Positions 42,557 to 51,076 are shown, numbered from the stretch's first letter. The stretch: DNA of 64,000 nt from Mycolicibacter virginiensis (GCF_022374935.2 NZ_CP092430.2:496001-560000), one strand, 5' to 3'. A program made the numbers and translations. The notes: a model not told the origin generated them from the letters alone.

Positions 42557-44014
42557 TCAACCCCCGAGAAGCGCGAAAACCCCGTATCCCACCACCATGC
42601 CGGCCACGTTCGCACAGGCGTTGACCGCGTCGTTGCCCACCCACCGCCAGCCGGTGGAAGGCTGCGTCGGCGCGCCGCAGTGCATGTCGTCCTCCACCGT
42701 GGCGCCGCACGTCGCGCAGACGAAGCGGGCCTGCACCGTGGCGCCGATCAGGGTGTCGGCCAGGGAGCCGACGACGCCGGCCGCCAGACCCACCGGCACC
42801 ATCGCGAGGCCGCCGAACAGGGCGCCGAACGCGCCGACGGCCAGCGCCCCGAGCACCGTCGCACCCGAACCCAGCGGGGATACCGCTCCCGAGGTGCCCT
42901 TGGGCACCCGGGCCCAGGTGCGCAGCGACAGCGGCTCATGGGACGAGAATCGCCCGATCTCCGAGGCCCAGGAATCGGCGATGCCGGCCGCGATCCCGCC
43001 GATCGACACGGCGTACCAGAGCGGATCACCGGTGAACGCATAGCCGATGACCGGAACCAGCACCGGCAGGCCGGCATTCACCGCGACCTGGCTCATGGTG
43101 CGCATGCCCCCGGTCCGGACCGGGCGGCGATACGCGGTGAGCAAGCTGGTCAGCGAGAAGAACAACGCGGCCGGGATGATCCAAGCCCATCCGCCGAGGC
43201 CGACGGCCACTCCGGCGATCAGGCCGCCACTGAGCGCTCCGGGTAGATCCAGCCAGCGCATCCGCAGCATGAACGGCACGATGGCGCAGCCGAATACCAC
43301 CGCGGCCAGCCACCGCAGCGCGTCGTCGGTCGACAGCTCCCGCGCCACGTGCAGCAGCAGCGCGACCCACGGCGTGATCAGCAGGTTGTCTGCCGCCGGC
43401 AGCACCAGAAGTTCCACAGCGGCGGTGGTCATCGCGACGAACAGCGAAACCGACACCGCCATAAACGTATTCAGTTCAAGACCGACCCGGCAGAACACCC
43501 ACGACACGGCGAACGCGATGGCCACGAAGGCCACCGACCCCTCCAATGAGCGCACCCCGCCGCCGGCTTCGACCCGGTGCCTGCCGTAGCGGTCCCCGAT
43601 CAGCGCCGCACCGGCGTCGGCCAGCCCCAGCACCACCACGCCGGCAGCGATGGCGACCCGATCCGGCCAGAACGCCAGCACCGCGACCAACGCCCCGGCG
43701 GCGAAGCCCACCAGTCCGTAATCGCGCGACCGGGTGCCGTCGAAGACGCCGGGGACCGGGATCAGACCGCGCTCTACGATGACCGTCAAGGCCACCGTCG
43801 CCGCCGCCAGCACGCCCGCCACCACCACTCCGTGCGACAACTGGAAGGCCGCCAGGGCGGCGAACAATCCGCACAGCGCGTGCGGGACCTTGCGGGTGAC
43901 CAACGGGCTGGCCCCCCGTCGTGCCAGCGCGCGCCCGACCACGATCAGGACCGCTGCGATCAGCAGCACCCCGCCCCCGGCGACGGCCAGGTCGTGGTTC
44001 ACGGTAGCTGTCAC
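42557..44014 (-). CDS. Fused phytol/dolichol-kinase-like and DUF92 (phytyl-phosphate-kinase-like) membrane protein
   Basis: 485 residues, strongly hydrophobic. Residues about 1-240 look like the CTP-dependent phytol/dolichol kinase family: TRKVPHALCG (40-49), FDGT (91-94), GLADAGAALIGDRYGR (130-145), SLEGS (156-160). Residues about 255-480 match DUF92: QVAVNAG (309-315), ADSWASEIG (346-354), GTSGAVSPLGS (373-383), GSLADTLIGATVQ (416-428), NDAVN (461-465), with a Cys433/Cys436/Cys446 insertion. In plants VTE5 and VTE6 carry out the two steps phytol to phytyl-P to phytyl-PP. The fusion would allow both in one protein, on an isoprenoid alcohol. Inferred from motifs. Confidence 0.75.
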   Translation of the reverse strand: MTATVNHDLAVAGGGVLLIAAVLIVVGRALARRGASPLVTRKVPHALCGLFAALAAFQLSHGVVVAGVLAAATVALTVIVERGLIPVPGVFDGTRSRDYGLVGFAAGALVAVLAFWPDRVAIAAGVVVLGLADAGAALIGDRYGRHRVEAGGGVRSLEGSVAFVAIAFAVSWVFCRVGLELNTFMAVSVSLFVAMTTAAVELLVLPAADNLLITPWVALLLHVARELSTDDALRWLAAVVFGCAIVPFMLRMRWLDLPGALSGGLIAGVAVGLGGWAWIIPAALFFSLTSLLTAYRRPVRTGGMRTMSQVAVNAGLPVLVPVIGYAFTGDPLWYAVSIGGIAAGIADSWASEIGRFSSHEPLSLRTWARVPKGTSGAVSPLGSGATVLGALAVGAFGALFGGLAMVPVGLAAGVVGSLADTLIGATVQARFVCATCGATVEDDMHCGAPTQPSTGWRWVGNDAVNACANVAGMVVGYGVFALLGG

Positions 44015-44020
44015 GCAGGA

Positions 44021-44560
44021 CTACTCATCGAAGTCCAGCGGCACCCGCAGTGCGCTCAAGGTGGCGGCCAGTGCGTCGTATTGGCTGGTCAGCATGACGA
44101 ATTCGATCAGTCGGGGACGATCCAGATGTTCGGCCAGCTGTGCCCAGGTGGCATCCGAGAGCGTGCGGGTCTGAACCAGTTCGTCGACGCCGGTCAGCAA
44201 GACCCGCTGCCGGTCGGTGAGCCCGTCCGCGCCGGGGCCTTCGAAGATCAGTGTCTGGGTGGCGTCATCGATACCGACCGCCCGGGCCATCCGGCGATGG
44301 TGCTGCAGTTCGTACTGGCTGTCGCGCAGGTGCCCCACCCGCAGGATTACCAACTCGGTGTCGCGGTTGGAGAGCTTGCCGCCGCGCATGAGCATCCCGC
44401 CGAACGGCAGCCAGGACCACATCAGCCGCCGGTGCTGGCCGAGGGTGGTGAACAGGTGCGCCCGGGGCACGTGCTGGCGCAGGGCGACGACTTTGCAGAC
44501 CAGCCAGTTCGTGACACCGAGGTCGCGCAGGCCGGGAGAATCGGGGATACGAACAGTCAC
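44021..44560 (-). CDS. Carboxymuconolactone decarboxylase-like (AhpD-type) protein
   Basis: 179 residues. AhpD-like fold: LVILRVGHLRDSQYELQHHRRMARAVGI, then FVMLTSQYDALAATLSAL. It lacks the CxxC redox pair of true AhpD (the region reads LRDSQYE), so it is not a classical peroxidase reductase. Corresponds to Rv0464c. Overlaps ramB by 4 nt at its 5' end and so is downstream in the same unit. Confidence 0.82.
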   Translation of the reverse strand: MTVRIPDSPGLRDLGVTNWLVCKVVALRQHVPRAHLFTTLGQHRRLMWSWLPFGGMLMRGGKLSNRDTELVILRVGHLRDSQYELQHHRRMARAVGIDDATQTLIFEGPGADGLTDRQRVLLTGVDELVQTRTLSDATWAQLAEHLDRPRLIEFVMLTSQYDALAATLSALRVPLDFDE

Positions 44561-45984
44561 CGCTGTTGCTTTACCAGATACGGCGAGACAGTGCTGCGAT
44601 GTTCGTTGAGATCCAGGTCACGGCCCAACGCGGGGAAGGCTCGCTGCGGGCAGTTGTCGTGGTCGCAGACGCGGCAGCCCACCCCGATCGGGGTGGCCGG
44701 GACGTCGTGGCCGGACGCCAGATCCAGGCCTTCGGAGTAGACCAGCCGGTGTGCGTGGCGCAGTTCGCAACCGAGCCCGATCGCGAAGGTCTTGTCCGGT
44801 TGGCCCCAGCGCGAGGCGCGACGTTCCACGGTGCGGGCCACCCACATGTACTTGCGGCCGTCGGGCATCTCGGCGATCTGCACCAGGATCTTTCCCGGGT
44901 TGCCGAACGACTCGTAGACGTTCCACAGCGGGCAGGTACCGCCGCTGGAGGAGAAATGAAAGCCGGTGGCTGACTGCCGTTTTGACATATTGCCGGCTCG
45001 ATCGACCCGGACGAAGGAGAACGGCACGCCCCGCATCGACGGCCGCTGCAGGGTGGAGAGCCGGTGAGCGATGGTCTCGTAGCTGACACGGTAGAAAGCC
45101 GACAGCCGTTCGATGTCATAGCGGAATGTCTCGGCGCTGTCGTGGAACTGACCGTAGGGCAACACGATCGCCGCCGCGAAGTAGTTGGCCAGCCCGAGCC
45201 GGGCCAGCGTGCGGGAATCCTTCGAGGTGAACTTTCCCTCTTCCACCATGGCCGAGATCTGATCGTCGAATTCCAAATAGGCCAGTTCGGCGGCCATCTT
45301 GAATACACGCTGTCCCCAGGACAGGTGGTTGGAGATGTCCAGGGTGCGGGTTTCCGCGTCGTAGCGGTGTAGCACCGTTTCGCCTAGGTCAATGCGACGG
45401 TTGATGTGCACCCCGTGCACCTCGGTGAGCCGATTGGCCAGCTCGACGGCCAATTCGCCCTGGTGTCGGCGCATCCGGGTGGCCAGATCTTCTGCGGCGG
45501 TGTCGAGTTCGTGCAGGTAGTTCTGGCGCTGATAGAAGTAGTCGCGGACCTCCTCGTGCGGCATGGTGATCGCGCCGGTGCCGCTGCCGTCGGAGAAGCG
45601 CTCCTCGGTGGCCGCGGCGAGTTGGGCCGTGGTGATGCGGTAGCGGCGGTGCAGGTTGACCATCGCGTGGGCCAATTTGGGGTGGGCACTGACCATTTCG
45701 GCCACCTCGGCCAGGTCCACATCGATGTCGAGGTCGCGGTCCATGGCGACCTCGCGCAGCTCGGCGACCAGCCGGGTGTCGTCCTGGGAGGCGAAGAAGC
45801 TGGCGTCCACACCGAAGACCTCGGCGATTCGCAGCAGCACCGCGACGGTCAGCGGACGAACGTCATGCTCGATCTGGTTGAGGTAGCTCGGTGAGATCTC
45901 GAGCATCTGGGCCAACGCAGCCTGACTGAACCCGCGTTCGCTGCGCAGCTGGCGCACCCGGGCGCCGACATACGTCTTGGCCAC
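44557..45984 (-). CDS. ramB: RamB, XRE-family regulator of acetate/glyoxylate metabolism
   Basis: 475 residues from GTG 45984, matching the 474 I remember for Rv0465c; longer frames have no support. N-terminal HTH: GARVRQLRSERGFSQAALAQMLEISPSYLNQIE (split between helices 1-4). An IrrE-like middle (MAAELAYLEF) lacks HExxH. The C-terminal cysteine cluster CELRH and GVGCRVCDHDNC could bind metal. In M. tuberculosis RamB represses icl1, which lies just beyond the next gene here. Confidence 0.93.
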   Translation of the reverse strand: MAKTYVGARVRQLRSERGFSQAALAQMLEISPSYLNQIEHDVRPLTVAVLLRIAEVFGVDASFFASQDDTRLVAELREVAMDRDLDIDVDLAEVAEMVSAHPKLAHAMVNLHRRYRITTAQLAAATEERFSDGSGTGAITMPHEEVRDYFYQRQNYLHELDTAAEDLATRMRRHQGELAVELANRLTEVHGVHINRRIDLGETVLHRYDAETRTLDISNHLSWGQRVFKMAAELAYLEFDDQISAMVEEGKFTSKDSRTLARLGLANYFAAAIVLPYGQFHDSAETFRYDIERLSAFYRVSYETIAHRLSTLQRPSMRGVPFSFVRVDRAGNMSKRQSATGFHFSSSGGTCPLWNVYESFGNPGKILVQIAEMPDGRKYMWVARTVERRASRWGQPDKTFAIGLGCELRHAHRLVYSEGLDLASGHDVPATPIGVGCRVCDHDNCPQRAFPALGRDLDLNEHRSTVSPYLVKQQR

Positions 45985-46068
45985 CTCATCGAGCCTACCT
46001 GCTGCGAAGGCGGCATTCGCATTGTTGGCATGGCATGATCCGCTCAGGGAAAGACCACGGGAGCAGCG

Positions 46069-46884
46069 ATGCAGCAGATGCAGGAGCCGATCGGCCTGGC
46101 CAAGGTTTTGATGCCGGTGCCGGACCCACATCCCGACGTGTTCGACCGACAGTGGCCGTTGCGGGTCGCCGACATCGACCGCCTGGGCCGCCTGCGGATG
46201 GATGCGGCGGCTCGCCACATCCAGGACATCGGCCAGGATCAGTTGCGCGAGGGCGGATATCAGGAGACCCACCCGCTGTGGATCGTCCGGCGCACCATGA
46301 TGGACCTGATCGCACCGATCGAGTTTCAGGACATGCTGCGGATGCGGCGTTGGTGTTCGGGTACCTCCAACCGGTGGTGTGAGATGCGGGTTCGCATCGA
46401 TGGCCGCAAGGGTGGGCTGATCGAATCCGAAGCGTTCTGGATCAACATCAACCGCGAGACGCAGGGGCCGGCGCGGATGTCCGAGGACTTCCTGGCCGGG
46501 CTGAAGCGCACCACCACCGTTGATCGGCTGCGCTGGAAGGCTTATCTGAAGGCCGGTGGTCGTGAGGATGCGGACGAGATCCACGAATACCCGATTCGGT
46601 TCACCGACATCGATCTGTTCGACCATATGAACAACTCGGTGTACTGGAGCGTGGTCGAGGACTACCTGTCGGGTTACCCCGAGCTGCTCGACGCGCCTCT
46701 GCGGGTCACGCTGGAGCACGACGCGGCGGTCGCGCTGGGCGACAAACTAGAGATCGTCTCCCACGTCCACCCGGCTGGATCGACTGATCAGTTCGGGCCC
46801 GGACTGGTCGATCGCACTGTTAGAACGCTCACATACCTCGTGGGCGAAGAGGTCAAAGCCCTCGCCGCGATCTTCCCGCTGTAA
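46069..46884 (+). CDS. Acyl-ACP thioesterase
   Basis: 271 residues. Two hot-dog halves: WPLRVADIDRLGRLRMDAAARHIQDIG at the start and EYPIRFTDIDLFDHMNNSVYWSVVEDYL (with the Asn-His type active site, DHMNNSVYW) in the second half. Full length for PF01643. Corresponds to Rv0466. Releases fatty acid from ACP. Divergent from ramB. Confidence 0.88.
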   Translation: MQQMQEPIGLAKVLMPVPDPHPDVFDRQWPLRVADIDRLGRLRMDAAARHIQDIGQDQLREGGYQETHPLWIVRRTMMDLIAPIEFQDMLRMRRWCSGTSNRWCEMRVRIDGRKGGLIESEAFWININRETQGPARMSEDFLAGLKRTTTVDRLRWKAYLKAGGREDADEIHEYPIRFTDIDLFDHMNNSVYWSVVEDYLSGYPELLDAPLRVTLEHDAAVALGDKLEIVSHVHPAGSTDQFGPGLVDRTVRTLTYLVGEEVKALAAIFPL

Positions 46885-46893
46885 CACGTTCTA
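46880..46893. promoter_or_regulatory. KstR-like box TnnAACnnGTTnnA
   Basis: TGTAACACGTTCTA fits the KstR consensus TnnAACnnGTTnnA at every defined position. It overlaps the thioesterase stop codon and lies about 290 bp upstream of the icl start. Could be chance, or a fatty-acid/sterol control site for icl. Confidence 0.35.
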
Positions 46894-46895
46894 GT

Positions 46896-46911
46896 CAGTA
46901 CGGGCGTACTG
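46896..46911. promoter_or_regulatory. Perfect palindrome CAGTACG-GG-CGTACTG upstream of icl
   Basis: CAGTACGGGCGTACTG is a 7+2+7 inverted repeat. Its half TACGGGC also occurs in the palindrome before the TetR gene at 51021. A second palindrome, TACCGACCGGTA, lies at 46943-46954. Confidence 0.5.
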
Positions 46912-46942
46912 CTAAAACCTGCGCTGACCAGTGTGGATATGT

Positions 46943-46954
46943 TACCGACCGGTA
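46943..46954. promoter_or_regulatory. Palindrome TACCG-AC-CGGTA upstream of icl
   Basis: Twelve-base inverted repeat of the kind bound by TetR proteins, within the 300-bp icl upstream region. No gene is seen in 46885-47184. Confidence 0.45.
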
Positions 46955-46994
46955 GCTTTTGGCCTGATTTCGCGACGGGGTTTCCTCACGGTTC

Positions 46995-47010
46995 TTCGCA
47001 AACTTTGCAA
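46995..47010. promoter_or_regulatory. Candidate RamB box (AAACTTTGCAA) upstream of icl
   Basis: TTCGCAAACTTTGCAA contains AAACTTTGCAA, close to the RamB-binding consensus known from Corynebacterium glutamicum and M. tuberculosis (AAACTTTGCAAA-type). ramB is two genes away. It lies 175-190 bp before the icl ATG. Confidence 0.6.
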
Positions 47011-47184
47011 TTTGTTCGCGATGCATGGCTGAAGTTGGCAACGGAAACGGCTGGACCTGGGGAGATGTCCTGTGTCAAGGTCGCATTAACACACCAGTGA
47101 ATCGATCGGGGTGTTAGCAAAGCCGGGAAGCAATTCTCGGGTCCGGCGACCCCGGCCGATCGAGAACGCAAAGGAGCGCATCCT

Positions 47185-48471
47185 ATGTCGACCGTTGGCA
47201 CGCCGAAGAGCCCCGAGCAGATCCAGCACGACTGGGACCACAACCCGCGTTGGAAGGGTGTCACCCGCACCTACTCCGCCGAGGATGTCGTCGCGCTCCA
47301 GGGCCACGTCGTCGAGGAGCACACCCTGGCCCGTCGCGGCTCCGAGGTGCTGTGGGAGCAGCTGCATGACCTGGACTACATCAACGCCCTGGGCGCGCTG
47401 ACCGGCAACATGGCCGTCCAGCAGGTGCGGGCCGGGCTGAAGGCCATCTACCTGTCCGGGTGGCAGGTCGCCGGTGACGCCAACCTGTCCGGCCACACCT
47501 ACCCCGACCAGAGCCTCTACCCGGCCAACTCGGTGCCGCAGGTGGTGCGCCGGATCAACAACGCGCTGCTGCGTGCCGACGAGATCGCCAAGGTCGAGGG
47601 CGACACCTCGGTGGACAACTGGCTGGCCCCGATCGTGGCCGACGGCGAGGCCGGCTTCGGTGGCGCCCTCAACGTCTACGAGTTGCAGAAGGCGATGATC
47701 GCCGCCGGTGTCGCAGGTTCACACTGGGAGGACCAGCTGGCCTCGGAGAAGAAGTGTGGCCACCTGGGCGGCAAGGTGCTGATCCCCACCCAGCAGCACA
47801 TCCGCACCCTGACCTCTGCCCGGCTGGCCGCTGACGTCGCCGACGTGCCGACCGTGGTGATCGCCCGGACCGACGCCGAGGCCGCCACCCTGATCACCTC
47901 CGATGTCGACGAGCGCGACCAGCCGTTCATCACCGGTGAGCGGACTGCGGAGGGCTTCTACTACACCAAGAACGGTCTGGAGCCGTGCATCGCGCGGGCC
48001 AAGGCCTACGCGCCCTACGCCGACCTGATCTGGATGGAAACCGGTACCCCGGACCTGGAGCTGGCCAAGAAGTTCGCCGAGGGCGTCAAGGCTGAGTTCC
48101 CGGACCAGATGCTGGCCTACAACTGCTCGCCGTCGTTCAACTGGAAGCAGCACCTGGACGACGCGACCATCGCGAAGTTCCAGAACGAGCTGGGCGCCAT
48201 GGGCTTCAAGTTCCAGTTCATCACGCTGGCCGGCTTCCACGCGCTGAACTACTCGATGTTCGATCTGGCCCACGGCTACGCCCGCAAGCAGATGAGCGCC
48301 TACGTGGAGCTGCAGGAGCGCGAGTTCGCGGCCGAGGAGCGGGGCTACACCGCCACCAAGCACCAGCGCGAGGTCGGTGCGGGCTACTTCGACCGGATCG
48401 CCACCACCGTCGACCCGACCTCGTCGACCACGGCGCTGGCCGGCTCGACCGAAGAGGGCCAGTTCCACTGA
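47185..48471 (+). CDS. icl1: Isocitrate lyase (Icl1)
   Basis: 428 residues, the same length as M. tuberculosis Icl1. Catalytic loop KKCGHL with Cys191, [36 protein letters not shown], and YNCSPSFNW. Splits isocitrate to succinate and glyoxylate in the glyoxylate shunt and acts as methylisocitrate lyase in the methylcitrate cycle. Shine-Dalgarno AAAGGAG. The stop lies inside the first unit of a 53-bp tandem repeat. RamB control is likely. Confidence 0.98.
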   Translation: MSTVGTPKSPEQIQHDWDHNPRWKGVTRTYSAEDVVALQGHVVEEHTLARRGSEVLWEQLHDLDYINALGALTGNMAVQQVRAGLKAIYLSGWQVAGDANLSGHTYPDQSLYPANSVPQVVRRINNALLRADEIAKVEGDTSVDNWLAPIVADGEAGFGGALNVYELQKAMIAAGVAGSHWEDQLASEKKCGHLGGKVLIPTQQHIRTLTSARLAADVADVPTVVIARTDAEAATLITSDVDERDQPFITGERTAEGFYYTKNGLEPCIARAKAYAPYADLIWMETGTPDLELAKKFAEGVKAEFPDQMLAYNCSPSFNWKQHLDDATIAKFQNELGAMGFKFQFITLAGFHALNYSMFDLAHGYARKQMSAYVELQEREFAAEERGYTATKHQREVGAGYFDRIATTVDPTSSTTALAGSTEEGQFH

Positions 48472-48676
48472 GCCGAGTGGCGCCAGCCACGAGGCGAGGT
48501 GGAACCGACGGTGTGAGCCACTGAGCCGAGTGGCGCCAGCCACGAGGCGAGGTGGAACCGACGGTGTGAGCCACTGAGCCGAGTGGCGCCAGCCACGAGG
48601 CGAGGTGGAACCGAAGGTGTGAGCCACTGAGCCGAGTGGCGCCAGCCACGAGGCGAGGTGGAACCGAAGGCGTGAG
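48465..48676. repeat. 53-bp tandem repeat, 4 copies (MIRU/VNTR-like)
   Basis: Unit begins CCACTGAGCCGAGTGGCGCC and recurs at exactly 53 bp (48465, 48518, 48571, 48624), with a 4-bp start of a fifth copy at 48677. Copies differ mainly at one ACGG/AAGG site and once near the end (GGCGTG for GGTGTG). Fifty-three bp is the classic MIRU length, and the first copy holds the icl stop codon, as MIRUs often overlap stop codons. The 334-bp icl-fadB2 gap contains this and a terminator. Confidence 0.9.
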
Positions 48677-48745
48677 CCACTAGGCCGCAAGGGAAGAGAT
48701 TTCCCGGGGTGGAAGTCGGATTGCACCGCGGGGGAGTTGACAGCG

Positions 48746-48778
48746 CAGGCCCCGCCCAGCCAGCCTGGGCGGGGCCTG
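48746..48778 (+). terminator. 14-bp hairpin terminator after icl
   Basis: CAGGCCCCGCCCAG-CCAGC-CTGGGCGGGGCCTG, followed by TTGCTGCCGTTG. It separates icl from fadB2, which therefore is likely to have its own promoter or depend on read-through. Confidence 0.85.
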
Positions 48779-48805
48779 TTGCTGCCGTTGACTGAAAGGG
48801 AGACC

Positions 48806-49660
48806 GTGTCGATCCAACGAGTAGGTGTTATCGGAGCCGGGCAGATGGGCGCCGGAATCGCCGAGGTGTCGGCGCGTGCCGGCGTCGAGGTGAAGATCTT
48901 CGAGACCACCGACGCACTGGTCACGGCAGGCCGCAACCGGATCGTCAAGTCGCTGGAGCGCGGCGTGAGCGCCGGCAAGATCACCGAGCGCGAGCGCGAC
49001 GACGCCGTCGGCAACCTGACCTTCACCACCGACCTCGGCGAGCTGGCGGATCGTCAGCTGGTCATTGAGGCTGTCATCGAAGACGACACGGTCAAGTCCA
49101 AGATCTTCGCCGAGCTGGACCGGGTGATCACCGACCCGGACGCCGTGCTCGCGTCGAACACCTCGTCCATCCCGATCATGAAGATCGCCGCTGCCACGCA
49201 GAACCCGCAGCGGGTGTTGGGCCTGCATTTCTTCAACCCGGTTCCGGTGCTGCCGCTGGTCGAGCTGGTCAGCACGCTGGTCACCGACGCGAGCGCCGCC
49301 GACCGCACCGAGGAGTTCGCCAGCGCGGTGCTCGGCAAGCAGGTGGTGCGCTGCTCGGACCGCTCCGGCTTCGTGGTGAACGCCCTGCTGGTGCCCTACC
49401 TGCTGTCGGCGGTTCGGATGCTCGAGTCCGGGTTTGCCACCGTCGAGGACATCGATAAGGCGATCGTTGCCGGCCTGTCGCACCCGATGGGTCCGCTGCG
49501 GCTGTCCGACCTGGTGGGCCTGGACACGCTGAAGCTGATCGCGGACAAGATGTACGAGGAATTCAAGGAGCCGCTCTACGCCGCGCCGCCGCTGCTGCTG
49601 CGCATGGTCGAGGCCGGCCAGCTGGGCAAGAAGTCCGGTCGGGGCTTCTACGCCTACTGA
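48806..49660 (+). CDS. fadB2: 3-hydroxybutyryl-CoA dehydrogenase FadB2
   Basis: 284 residues from GTG 48806, with AAGGGAG just before it. NAD site VGVIGAGQMGAGIAEV, catalytic His-Glu context LGLHFFNPVPVLPLVELV, and the HCDH C-terminal domain HPMGPLRLSDLVGLDTL. Corresponds to Rv0468. Oxidises 3-hydroxybutyryl-CoA in beta-oxidation or butanoate metabolism. Follows icl as in M. tuberculosis. Confidence 0.95.
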   Translation: MSIQRVGVIGAGQMGAGIAEVSARAGVEVKIFETTDALVTAGRNRIVKSLERGVSAGKITERERDDAVGNLTFTTDLGELADRQLVIEAVIEDDTVKSKIFAELDRVITDPDAVLASNTSSIPIMKIAAATQNPQRVLGLHFFNPVPVLPLVELVSTLVTDASAADRTEEFASAVLGKQVVRCSDRSGFVVNALLVPYLLSAVRMLESGFATVEDIDKAIVAGLSHPMGPLRLSDLVGLDTLKLIADKMYEEFKEPLYAAPPLLLRMVEAGQLGKKSGRGFYAY

Positions 49661-49664
49661 TCCG

Positions 49665-50111
49665 CTAGTGCGTGGGGCTCACGCCAAACGCGAACCAGCA
49701 CGGTTTGCCCTCCATGGGTGAGTCGAACGGCGACGCGGTGCGGGTCAAACCGCCCGGCGGTATCAGGGTCGGAACCCCGTTGAAGATGACGCAGGCGGAG
49801 TTGGTGATGAGGTCCTGTGGTGGCCGGTCACCGGGCGGGCTGTTCTGACCGTTCTGGCCGGCGGCGCGGGCCGCCTGGTCGGCGGCGTTCTGGGCCTCGC
49901 CGATGGCCCGATTGGCGATACCGGCGCCGCACGCCTGCGGGTCCTGCGGTTGCTGGCCCTGGTCGCCGTTGGCGCAGGCGTCCTGGCCCTGCCCGGGCGG
50001 CTGTTCCGGGTCGTCCGCGCTGGCCGGTGCGGCACAGCCGAGGAATGCTCCGGCGGCGATCAATGCCGACAGGACCGTCTTGGCGGCCAGCCGGTAACCC
50101 GTTGTGGCCAT
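49665..50111 (-). CDS. Small secreted hypothetical protein
   Basis: 148 residues. Signal peptide (LAAKTVLSALIAAGAFLGCAAPASA-DD), Gln/Gly/Pro-rich middle (PPGQGQDACANGDQGQQPQ), and a folded C-terminal part with ACVIFNGVPTLIPPGG and PCWFAFG. Four cysteines in the mature region suggest disulphides. FLGC is not a convincing lipobox. At this place M. tuberculosis has umaA and pcaA. Not recognised further. Confidence 0.7.
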   Translation of the reverse strand: MATTGYRLAAKTVLSALIAAGAFLGCAAPASADDPEQPPGQGQDACANGDQGQQPQDPQACGAGIANRAIGEAQNAADQAARAAGQNGQNSPPGDRPPQDLITNSACVIFNGVPTLIPPGGLTRTASPFDSPMEGKPCWFAFGVSPTH

Positions 50112-50273
50112 GGTGGGGCACCTGCCTTCTCTCGATAGGACTTCGCGTCACAACTGGTCGGTTCTGATGACCCGTTTGCGACGGTAGGAGATGCAGCCCT
50201 TGAGAGATACAGGGATTTCCCTGGAAAATGGCAGTGCCTGGTGGGGTAGGCCAGGTCGACCGGCAGACCGCGC

Positions 50274-50987
50274 CTACGCGTCGGCGGCCCGGCGCCACGG
50301 CAACACGGGCGACGGGTGCGGGTCGGCATTGAACTTCTCCAGTGACCCGCCCACCTCGACGATGCCGTACAACGCGCTCCAGGCGAACATGGTCAGGTAA
50401 TCGATCAACTCGTCAGCGGTCATCCGCGGGCCTAGCAGCCAGGAGTGGGTGGCCAGCTGCACAGCGCCGACGATCATGTAGGACCACGGCTCGACACCGC
50501 TGGTGTCCATCTTGGCCTGGTTCATCCGGATCCGCAGCATCACTGCGAGCATCCGGGCGATGATCCGTTCGGAGTCGGCGATCACCTTGCTCTTGGCCGC
50601 GGAGCTGTTGGCCATCACGAACCGGTACGGCTCGGGCTCGGAGGCGACGGTGTCGACGTACACCCGGATGATTTCGCGGGTCAGGTCGAAGCCGTCCAGA
50701 TTCGACGAGAGTGCCTTGGTCATGTTCGGGATCAGCGTGGTCTGCGTGAAGCGCATCATCACCGCGGTGGTGAGGTCGTTCTTGTCAACGAAATACCGGT
50801 ACAAGACCGTCTTGGAGACGCCGATCTCTGCGGCGATCTCATCCATGCTCACGTACTGGCCGCGGCGCCGGATCGCCTCTATCGTGCCGTCGATCAGGTC
50901 GTTCCGGCGCTCGACCTTGTGCTGGTGCCAACGCCGCTTACGACCGTCGGTCTTGACGGCACCGGTACGGAGCTGATTTGCCACCAT
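50274..50987 (-). CDS. TetR family regulator (Rv0472c-like)
   Basis: 237 residues from ATG 50987, near the 234 I recall for Rv0472c. Basic N-terminus (DGRKRRWHQHKVERR), HTH with DEIAAEIGVSKTVLYRYF, and a helical C-terminal domain (PWSYMIVGAVQLATHSWLLG). A perfect palindrome overlaps its own -10, suggesting autoregulation. Divergent from the DUF445 gene. Confidence 0.88.
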   Translation of the reverse strand: MVANQLRTGAVKTDGRKRRWHQHKVERRNDLIDGTIEAIRRRGQYVSMDEIAAEIGVSKTVLYRYFVDKNDLTTAVMMRFTQTTLIPNMTKALSSNLDGFDLTREIIRVYVDTVASEPEPYRFVMANSSAAKSKVIADSERIIARMLAVMLRIRMNQAKMDTSGVEPWSYMIVGAVQLATHSWLLGPRMTADELIDYLTMFAWSALYGIVEVGGSLEKFNADPHPSPVLPWRRAADA

Positions 50988-51016
50988 TGCCGATTCCCAT
51001 TCGCTAGACGCTATAG

Positions 51017-51032
51017 ATAATACGGGCCCGTA
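51017..51032. promoter_or_regulatory. TACGGGCCCGTA palindrome overlapping the TetR gene -10
   Basis: TACGGGCCCGTA (51021-51032) is a perfect 12-bp palindrome. On the minus strand TATTAT (51022-51017) is a strong -10 for the TetR gene and overlaps the palindrome by two bases, so binding there would block its promoter. Confidence 0.6.
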
Positions 51033-51076
51033 CAGCAAACTTTGTGAGCTGGTAACAGTTACCGGCGGTCTCGACA

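Noticed and set aside
44557..46719. 720-codon version of RamB
   Set aside because: The extra N-terminus overlaps the divergent thioesterase gene; GTG 45984 gives the expected length.
48465..48676. CRISPR array
   Set aside because: Units are directly contiguous without unique spacers and there are no cas genes.
48737..48742. TTGACA as a -35 box for fadB2
   Set aside because: It lies directly before the terminator stem and no -10 is present at proper spacing.
47719..49029. 436-codon minus-strand frame with repeated [21 protein letters not shown] units
   Set aside because: Its repeats are the reverse translation of the 53-bp DNA repeat and it overlaps icl and fadB2 antisense.
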